A DNA stretch of 64,000 nucleotides, from the NCBI GenBank assembly GCA_959347315.1, contig OY365807.1:10393652-10457651 (forward strand), given 5' to 3'. Numbering within the stretch: position 1 is the stretch's first letter; every line of letters starts with the position of its first letter. Shown here piece by piece: positions 58,101 through 64,000 of this stretch. The notes below the pieces were generated by a model. That model was given only the letters and a program-made list of their open reading frames with translations. It made no database searches and was not told where the DNA came from. A program made the position numbers and the translations under genes. This DNA is from Bimastos eiseni. Its lineage: Eukaryota; Annelida; Clitellata; Crassiclitellata; Lumbricidae.

Positions 58101-61100
58101 GATGGCCAACATTCAGATGTGCACCTGACTATACAGTTGAACATTTATGGTGCAGAGCAATTGCATTTGAAGGAAGGACTTGCTCATATACAGTGACTAC
58201 TTGGATGAGGATCGAACCCACACACTGAGCGCACACTGAGTGTTACAGGCCAACCGGTCTAATCAATCGACCACTGTGCCACACAATTATATGTTAATCA
58301 TATATGAAATAGTTCTGATACAGTTTGCAATGTTACAGACGATGTGGTAGTCTGATATTTTAATCTTGATAAAAGTGACGACAATGGTGGTCTTTAATGC
58401 TGAGATAATGTGATCAACATCATTAACACAGATAGCCGCATTCTCCTGGACACGTCATCATCATTACTATGTATAATTCTTGCTGTAAACAACTGTAGAA
58501 CGAGAGATGATATAAGTTGGGGCAGGTGTATGACCTTCAGACCTGAGCCTATAGGTCATGCCCTTGTGCACAACACCTGGAGTTTGCTTTTCAGTAATTA
58601 ATCGTAGTTCTCCAGTGTATTTAATTATCCATTTGCTCTTGGCCTTAAGGTTTAAATATGCTGAGGATGTGCCAAAAAGAGATATAGGATTTAAAGGGTT
58701 ACAGCATAGATAGGCATGGTAACAGTTGAGTGATAGAGTGGCATCTGGGAATGGATATGGAGGATCAAGTAAATAAGTAGGAACTTATTTACGTTAATAA
58801 TTAACCCCTCCCCTATGAGGGATTAATTCAAGCCTGAAGGAGATATATGCACTTAATTATGAAGCACTAAAAAGGTACTGAACAAGACACTAAATATTCT
58901 AGCTACGTCTAAGCAAATATTTGAATCTGGCCAGTGTACATGCATTGCATGGTATGAGCAAAGCTCTAGGCAGATGCTGAGATTTTTGTAGCAGACTGAT
59001 TAGAAATTATAGAACTAGTCAAACGAGGTTTTTGCCTGCTGTGTAGACAGATTGGTTGAACACACTTGCAGCTCTGATTCAGATGTATTTGCATTGTGCA
59101 TTTATAAGATGTGTATTATAACATAGATAAACTGAAACTTGCTTTTCTAGACCATGGCTGTAACCATTTAGACTGCAGAAATTACCACTACTCTACTAAA
59201 CACTATGGAACCCTTGCCAAGGAAATTTCTCTAAACATATTATGAACATCTGTTTAATAAGCAAAATGATTGATCTGGGTAAACTGATGGCATTATATAA
59301 GTAAGTAAGTAAGTATATTTTTTATTAGACTAATAGCAAACGTTCAATAGCTTACAGCGAGTATAAATAATAGCATCAAATGTTAAACAGTCATATAACA
59401 TTCGCATAATAAACTATCTCTTTTCAAGTGCATCAACTCTAGATAGGATGATGACATGTGGCCAGGATCGCACGTTGTAAGGGGTGACCTTACGGGGAGG
59501 GAGAAGGTCGTGAAGGATATGTCATGGGTTCAACAGGGCTGAGGGGAAAAGAGCAAAGTCAGCTTTAGAGCAGTGCTCTTAAAAAGAAGCAGGTAAATTA
59601 GAAGAACTTGAGCATTGGCCGGATGGCAATGGGTTGACTAGATGGTGGGACTCTTTGAACATGTGAAGCCGATTGTTATTGTTGTGGCTTGGATCTGTTT
59701 CTTTTCTATGTGGATTCGAGAGCGTTCAATTCCGACCCTGTCATTGTTACACCACGTGTTGTCGTTTTTTTAAGCCCATATTTACAGGAGAGACACTTTT
59801 TAGAGAAAAATTCTGTGAGTAGATCTGTGATGCTCAAGGTCAGATTTGGAGTGGAATTAGAATAGAGTGGTAATCATATGTAAAAGACTGATTCTTCTTG
59901 TGGCTATATTATTTATAAATGATATGGCTACCCCCAGACGACAAAAGAATAGGAGTGCTTCAGCAACCAAAAAGGAGTTTATAAGTAAGCAAGTTGTTCC
60001 CTTGATGATGGTATCATGCATGCACCATGAAACTTTAGTAAGCACATATCATAGTCGATGGATGGAGTGTCCCTGTTCTGAGAGGAGCACTTAGAATGCA
60101 TTTTCGCGCATTCTGCTTGAATTTGACGTTGAGTTCCGCAGATTCGAAAGTTGCGCATACAATGCATAGAGACTTTGTGGATGCATGTGAATTGACAATT
60201 CAGGAGACATTTTAAGTAAGTAAGAATGTTCGTTTGATAGACCAATTGCTAATTTCACTTTGGTTTATGCCAGTTTATAACCAAGCTCTTGTAGTCACAT
60301 GTCATTTCCAGTTAATCTGAAAAGGCATTCAATGATCATTGTTGTTTCTCAAACATTCTTATATGCAAGTATTAGAGAAACCTGTCCATTTCTTAGTTAC
60401 AGATGCCACTAACAGTATTTAAAAAAACTTTGTATTACAGTATCTGTTACATACTGATTACTTATTTGCTTGCGTATGAAGTAGCTTTCAGCACTCTATA
60501 AAGTAAGTAGGTAAAGAGATATTTTGGATATTTCTTGGTGACATAGTTGAAGTGGGAATTAATTTAATTACAACGTTATTTAAATTTAATTGCACTTGGT
60601 GCAGTTGAAGTGAAATAAACTAAACTGATGACAATTGAAGTGAACATTTATGTGTATGGACCTTGTTTGACCTCGTGACCACAGAATCAAAATTGGGTCA
60701 CTGCAATTGGGTCATCCCTAAGATAATCATTTTTATTGGGTCATGTCTTTGAGGTCATTCGAATTGTTTCATTCTAATCAGGTAATAGTAGTTGGGTGAC
60801 TTCAATTTTTTCACTTTCTATAACAGTGAAGTGCAGCACATTGTTGATGCGCATTGTGGCCATGATGCATTTATAGTGTCTGGTGTTTGGAGACTTTGCT
60901 GGGGCAGATCTGATGACGACTGTGCGACTGACTCTTCTGGTTTAATGTCTCTAAAGTTACAAAACCGAAGGGCAAAGGTCATGTTGACTCAGAGGCCAAG
61001 CCATGCTTATTTCTAACAAGCGCATATATTATATGCTCCATTTTCTACATTACATTACATATGCAGTGCTGTTTTACATGACATAATTATATTCTGGTAC

Positions 61101-62677
61101 ATGTATTGTTTTACATTACATGTATATTTTATATATGCACACTTTTCTACACAAACTCACTATCTCATACACACACACACCCCCCACACACACAGTCCAC
61201 ATGGCCCTAAAAGAACAATTATGAAGCGGCTTAAAAGGTAATGGGAATGGGTTATCTGTTGTGAGACCATAAAGGTGCTTTACAAATGACTGGTAGGTAT
61301 TCTTTGCTCTTTTTTTCTAAGTTCGGGGCAATTGCTAAACGTCTATTGCTCAGCTTTACTAAATCTTGGATAGGCATAATTTTGCAGATCAAAATTCCTG
61401 ACAACATCTGAACAGGAATTTTGATTGTTTTACATTTTGCTTAGTGAAACTCTGCAATGGTTTGCACTGGAACCTAATTAAACAAAATAAAATGAGGTAC
61501 AAAACTAAAGTACAAGTTATCATAATGTTGCATTATTTGTTCTTGTTCTTTAGGCTTGTATGCTACTTCAGTTGTTGGGCTGGGTGTTTCTACCAGTCTA
61601 CATAGCAAGTGGGGTAAGTGTCTGTTCATCAATATTGCATTATGTACCTCTTGCACAGTTTGAGGCTTTGACTTCTTCTGGAATCTGAAGGTTTCTGCTA
61701 AATTTATTACCAGGATTACCATAGTTAATACTTGTGGTATGCTAAGGCATGACGACATTCAGTTCTCTATTACATCTGATGTGTTGCGTGATTGTCTAGT
61801 CTTCTGTTCCACGAACCTGCTTTATTTGTTCTGCAGCCGTGTGGTAGAATGGCAGAACCATAATTTGTGTGCAGTTTATTTACTAATTAGTAATTACCAC
61901 TGCTGACGTAGGCCTTTTTAAACTTAAAGTAGTGTAGAAATAGTTGCAGCATTGAATACAAGGAGCATTGCTCATCATTAAAAATGATGTACTAACTGGA
62001 AGAGATATTTATGGTTTTTATCTTTACGTTAATGTCTGCTGTTTTCAGTCATTGCTTAAGCAAGAATTGTGAGCATTGATGGTTTATTTTCAGCGCATTT
62101 AGATTACAGTGAGTCATTGGCTGCATTCTCAATGTAGGCACGCCTCTCTCTATTATCCTCTCGTTTAACCTATGTCTATGCTCAATTACATAGCTCCTGC
62201 ATTTGTTTTTGTTCATATATGTGGTCCTGCATAAGCTATGCTATTTTTTAGCTCCTGCATATATCTATGTTAATTCTGTAGCTCCTGGATATATGTGTAT
62301 GTTGCATCTATAGCTGCTGCATATATCTAAGTTGCTTCTATAGCTGCTGCATAATATTATATCTATGTTGCTATTATGGCTGCTGCATATAATCTATGTT
62401 GCTTCAATAACTGCTGCCTATATCTATGTTACATCTACAGCTGCTGCATGTATCTATGTTTCTTCTATAGCTGCTGCATATATCTGTTAATTCTGTAGCT
62501 CTTGCATATGTCTATATTCCTTTTGTAGCTGCTGTCCTTTCTAATTCTTGTTGTTCCTGTTTTGGTTTTTAGGTCTGTACTCTGCCAGAGTATATGAAGA
62601 AGCGTTTTGGTGGACGACGAATTCGTGTATACCTCGCGTTGCTGTCGCTGATGCTTTACGTCTTTACAAAAATATCG
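40020..62677 (+). CDS. SLC5-family sodium/solute cotransporter, 5' part (myo-inositol transporter-like)
   Basis: Plasma-membrane symporter that uses the Na+ gradient to import a sugar or polyol. Exons 40020-40100, 53797-53868, 56412-56516, 61554-61613 and 62573-62677, all phase 0, give 141 residues; the gene continues beyond base 64000. Family motifs: [72 protein letters not shown] and [13 protein letters not shown]. These correspond to transmembrane segments 0-3 of the LeuT-fold SGLT proteins. Residues equivalent to human SGLT1 N78, H83 and E102 of the sugar site are present. The NIGSEHF form, rather than NIGSGHF, points to the SMIT/SLC5A3-SLC5A11 branch. The start ATG has an in-frame TAA upstream. 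Confidence 0.92.
40597..41160. repeat. long imperfect hairpin, hairpin-unit repeat copy 1
   Basis: Outer arms: left acagagtgcccctaactaca then gcacacatcccataatgcaa; right, inverted, gaaacaaggcacccattact then accgcacacatcccataatt. Inner arms are direct units near gcctaaat(a)gaagttggattgatgaaaag on the left and their reverse complements (caatccaacttctatttagg) on the right. The arms span well over 100 bp. Confidence 0.8.
41175..41560. repeat. hairpin-unit repeat copy 2
   Basis: Directly follows copy 1 and repeats its order: gcttgcttaaatagaagccg, aagtagaagctggattgatg, then the inverted ttcaacttctattttagcaag and the outer-arm motif gcattatggaatgtgtgtgg. It lacks the left outer arm. It ends in a (TA)n run at 41562-41589. 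Confidence 0.75.
41855..42240. repeat. interrupted (TCTG)n / (TGTC)n tracts
   Basis: Two degenerate tctgtctg-rich blocks (about 41855-41925 and 42130-42240) flank 200 bp of ordinary AT-rich sequence. Confidence 0.75.
42949..43163. mobile_element. MITE candidate with repeated gacgtttcatc ends
   Basis: The left side has four to five units of ttcatcataggacgt or gacgtttcatc (42959-43040). The right side has the inverted form ggtgatgaaatgtcgg near 43148. This terminal-repeat layout suggests a DNA element. No target duplication was identified. Confidence 0.5.
43602..43740. repeat. (GACA)n microsatellite, interrupted
   Basis: Blocks of gacagacaga and gatagacagacagagaaa. Confidence 0.85.
43940..44348. 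mobile_element. hAT-like MITE family B with perfect target duplication
   Basis: A 409-bp element between two copies of gtgctacc (43932-43939 and 44349-44356), an exact 8-bp duplication. The ends are tagggcatagcc on the left and, inverted, tagggcataacagg on the right. No coding capacity. A decayed relative is at 33411-33560. Confidence 0.9.
44664..44699. repeat. perfect 16-bp palindromic hairpin
   Basis: Arms aaacatgtgataatga and tcattatcacatgttt around the 4-nt loop gtca. Confidence 0.95.
45640..47510 (-). mobile_element. heavily decayed LINE (endonuclease/reverse transcriptase relic)
   Basis: On the - strand several short frames join into LINE-like order. Near 47490-47290 are segments reminiscent of the end of an endonuclease domain. 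Near 46130-45990 is a [19 protein letters not shown] segment. Near 45900-45830, [20 protein letters not shown] resembles the reverse transcriptase block FIDFxKAFDxVWxxxL. Many stops and frameshifts interrupt it. Confidence is moderate because no YxDD box could be placed. Confidence 0.45.
47600..47757 (-). mobile_element. tRNA-derived SINE (family 1)
   Basis: Best-preserved head of the family. On the - strand cactggccaattggtcagaa resembles an A-box region, and gggttcgatcctca (47705-47692) is an exact B-box match. It ends at cagttgtattgt. Same order as 34780-34997 and 58076-58284. Confidence 0.8.
48497..48523. repeat. (CTG)9 trinucleotide repeat
   Basis: Nine pure ctg units, with interrupted ctg units on both sides (48486-48533). 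Confidence 0.95.
49733..50010 (-). mobile_element. retroposon copy, family with (taag)n end
   Basis: Shares with 59296-59545, in the same order: a taagtaag run, ttattagacta(t/a)(c)agcaa, caatagcttaca, taaataatagcatcaa, gtggcc(t/a)gga and ggggagggagaaggtc. A shared simple-repeat end and different far ends suggest a 5'-truncated LINE on the - strand. Confidence 0.75.
50660..50745. repeat. (GGAT/GATA)n microsatellite
   Basis: Mixed gatagata and ggatggatgggt repeats. Confidence 0.9.
51560..51850 (+). mobile_element. RTE-like LINE C-terminal relic
   Basis: Frameshifted fragments read [20 protein letters not shown] and [15 protein letters not shown] then ARCTDGAEV. This matches the conserved tail of RTE-type reverse transcriptases, where RxRKWxGHxLR is followed by a GKxEGxRxRGRPR block. 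Disabled by stops. Confidence 0.75.
52538..52660 (-). repeat. repeat sharing about 70 bp with 51717-51785, tRNA-like at one end
   Basis: cattagagctgagttgacta through tttctgcccaagtgagg is about 90% identical to 51717-51785. On the - strand the adjoining sequence carries a B-box-like ggttcaaatcc. It may be a SINE whose body derives from the RTE-like LINE. Confidence 0.5.
53797..53868 (+). CDS. SLC5 exon 2
   Basis: 24 codons, [20 protein letters not shown]..., the loop-to-TM1 motif NRGTxxGxFLAGR of the SLC5 family. Acceptor gtgtag, donor gtaagt. Confidence 0.93.
53869..56411 (+). other. SLC5 intron 2
   Basis: Contains a degenerate TA microsatellite (about 54880-54935), an L2-type tail motif (gaggtgctatatatag) near 54974, and AT-rich taatctgat/aatctaat sequence at about 55600-55900 similar in composition to 25830-25970. 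No coding signal. Confidence 0.65.
56412..56516 (+). CDS. SLC5 exon 3 (substrate-site helix)
   Basis: 35 codons, [20 protein letters not shown]..., ending GAFELN. This is TM1 with its unwound segment, where Na+ and sugar bind in SGLT proteins. The Asn and His of SNIGSEH and the Glu of FELN align with human SGLT1 N78, H83 and E102. Donor gtcagt. Confidence 0.95.
56749..57179 (+). mobile_element. hAT-like MITE family A with target duplication
   Basis: A 431-bp element; ends tagggatgaacc and, inverted, the same 12 bases. Flanking 8-mers aaaatgat and gaaatgat match 7/8. The interior contains cattactcggacatac, ttatttacaaaatgtcaatt and a second diverged copy of the acaaatactgtt block. Other copies: 33212-33410 and 35805-36219. 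Confidence 0.88.
57400..57773 (-). mobile_element. LINE reverse transcriptase C-terminal fragment
   Basis: On the - strand: [34 protein letters not shown], then after a frameshift [28 protein letters not shown]. This is the thumb/C-terminal region of Rex/CR1/Jockey-type reverse transcriptases (typically LYxxxIxPYLxYCNxxWG ... LQKRAxRII). Truncated at the 5' end and frameshifted. Confidence 0.88.
58076..58284 (-). mobile_element. tRNA-derived SINE (family 1)
   Basis: On the - strand: an A-box-like region with gattgattagaccggttgg, then gggttcgatcctca (58219-58206), the exact B box, then a body ending near gttgtagctcattgtacaat. Confidence 0.78.
59296..59545 (-). mobile_element. retroposon copy, family with (taag)n end
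   Basis: Second copy of the 49733-50010 family, roughly 75-80% similar by eye, starting in taagtaagtaagtaagta. Confidence 0.75.
60213..60262 (-). mobile_element. very short copy of the (taag)n retroposon family
   Basis: Only the terminal 50 bp are present: taagtaagtaagaatgttcg then ttgatagaccaattgctaat. The constant end is kept and the other end is cut, as in a severely 5'-truncated insertion. Confidence 0.55.
61554..61613 (+). CDS. SLC5 exon 4
   Basis: 20 codons, [20 protein letters not shown], transmembrane segment 2. Acceptor ttctttag, donor gtaagt. Confidence 0.94.
61614..62572 (+). other. SLC5 intron 4
   Basis: The first half shows nothing recognisable; the second half is the minisatellite at 62190-62535, which ends about 40 bp before the next acceptor. 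Confidence 0.75.
62190..62535. repeat. degenerate minisatellite, about 30-bp unit
   Basis: About eleven diverged copies of tagctgctgcatatatctatg followed by ttgcttcta, with length variants of 25-35 bp. Confidence 0.92.
62573..62677 (+). CDS. SLC5 exon 5
   Basis: 35 codons, [20 protein letters not shown], then [15 protein letters not shown]: the conserved TM2-TM3 loop (PEYxxKRFGG) and the TM3 helix. Donor gtaatg; the next exon is outside the window. Confidence 0.95.
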
Positions 62678-64000
62678 GTAATGTAACTAGCTTTACGCAT
62701 ATGAATAGACTTTAGTTATGTAGTTCATTGTGCACATATGGTGTGTATATTTATGCATGTATGAAATCGCTGGGATGTTGTTAGTATATTTGTTAGTTAA
62801 CTTTGTTAGTTAAGATTAAACTTTGTTCCTCTATCTCATTTTCACCCATTGTACTCTCCTTTTGGCCTCTATACTCAACTACTCTATACCTAATTTATTA
62901 GGTGGCCCTAACTTGCGGGACCCTTTCGTCCTTAATTGGGTCTCCGGTACAATTGTAATTATGTTTGTTAGAAAGTTTACTTGTATATTATACTTTGATT
63001 GCCAAATAAAGTTATATTGATTGATTGATTGTACAGTTAATATACGTGTTTCACGAGCAGTACTATTTACATATCACTATCAATATTATTACTTTTATGT
63101 TTTATCATTACATTATGTAACAGCTTTCCCATTGTCCATTTACTATACTTGATTACTTGATATGTTATATATGTGTGTATACCTATACATGTGAAGTATA
63201 TATCAGTATTTGTTCGTGTCTGTCTTGTGTTTTTCAATTTTTATGACACCTTTCAGAACACACATTTTTGGACATTCCTATCACGAGAACCCGAAGTATA
63301 TAGCTTTAGGGCAACGAGTTACCTCCCACCATATGTTTACGCACATATGTGTAAGTTTTTATGTGTTTTTATATAGGGCTATTTATATAGCACCTTTCGT
63401 TACCATGAGGAGGCCTTGAGACATGGCTGTTGAACAGATGTAAAGGGAACTGCCAGTCTCATAAAGTCTTCTGTTTTTTCTTCTGAAAGCATTCCTGTGA
63501 TTCTGTTGCTGAACAATGTTTGAATATGTTCTGGATGCCATCTGCATTTTGGCAGTTCTTCTCATTGGATGTGTTTTTGGTTTGGAGGAACTGCTGCTGA
63601 CTGGCAGCATGCAACTCTGGTTTACGTTGTTTTGCAGTCATTGTAGTTCGGGGGTTAAAGTTGAATTTGAGGTTAAAGTTGAAAGTTGATACAAAGGTCA
63701 TGTTTAGGTGAAAAGGTGGTTCTTATTTGTTTCTCCTTGTGCTTGTCAGAAGCACAGGTAGTGCTTTAAATGATGAACTATGCCCTATATTTTTACATAT
63801 ATTCTGCTACTAATTCCAAATTCTCATTACATGTGCTAATGATGATAACATTGGCAATTCCCTTTGCAAATTTAGCAATGATCTGATGATGATGATGATA
63901 ATGATGATGACGACGACGACGATGATTTGTTATAACTTCAATTCATGTGTACAACTGTACATTGTGTATGAATAACTGTATCTACCTGCTTTTGAATATT
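62678..64000 (+). other. SLC5 intron 5, partial
   Basis: AT-rich intron with an inverted L2-type tail (atttatatagcacctttcg) at about 63388-63406 and a (GAT/GAC)n microsatellite at about 63885-63930. No exon was recognised before the edge. Confidence 0.65.

Larger units (their letters stand above)
56517..61553 (+). other. SLC5 intron 3
   Basis: A 5-kb intron holding MITE A, a LINE fragment, a SINE and two (taag)n retroposon copies. It also has tandem-like gggtca(t/c) motifs at about 60660-60760 and a (CA)n-rich run at 61160-61196. No further exon was recognised. Confidence 0.65.

Overview
This is a window of animal nuclear DNA, most likely from an invertebrate. The evidence is intron-rich protein-coding genes with GT-AG junctions, long AT-rich introns, and many decayed eukaryotic transposons (hAT, mariner, L2-like and RTE-like LINEs, tRNA-derived SINEs, foldback elements). 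I cannot name the species from the sequence. There is no bacterial or organellar gene, no CRISPR array, no rRNA and no free-standing tRNA gene.

Three host genes are present. (1) On the + strand, 417-12410, is the 3' part of an hnRNP U-like gene: 15 exons encoding an RS-rich segment, a SPRY domain, a P-loop (PNK-like) kinase-type domain and a long Gly/Tyr/Arg then Gln/Trp-rich tail. The 5' exons, where a SAP domain would be expected, lie before base 1. (2) On the - strand, 38564-17160, is a complete 20-exon gene for an endoplasmic-reticulum thioredoxin-domain protein of the TXNDC16/ERp90 type. Its exon lengths add up to an open frame of 893 residues, and a second possible last exon would give 832. 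(3) On the + strand, from 40020 past the right edge, are the first five coding exons of an SLC5 sodium/solute cotransporter whose motifs are closest to the myo-inositol (SMIT) branch. Genes 1 and 2 converge on 12411-17159. Genes 2 and 3 are divergent, with 1455 bp between their start codons.

Most of the remaining sequence is intron or intergenic DNA loaded with repeats. The best-preserved element is a complete DD37D mariner (26934-28315) with identical 26-bp ends, a TA on each side and an open transposase frame. It sits inside a TXNDC16-like intron. Other elements with readable boundaries are an hAT-type element containing an L2-like LINE fragment (14192-16152), another hAT-type element that encloses two further repeats (19762-20699), and small hAT-like elements at 43940-44348 and 56749-57179. 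A family of long imperfect hairpins built from roughly 36-bp units occurs at 40597-41560 and again at 20035-20370; I do not recognise it.

The three genes have unrelated jobs (RNA binding, ER protein folding, solute uptake), and nothing suggests that they form one system. The most unusual material is in the repeats and in the alternative C-termini of the TXNDC16-like gene. I found no convincing new multi-gene system.
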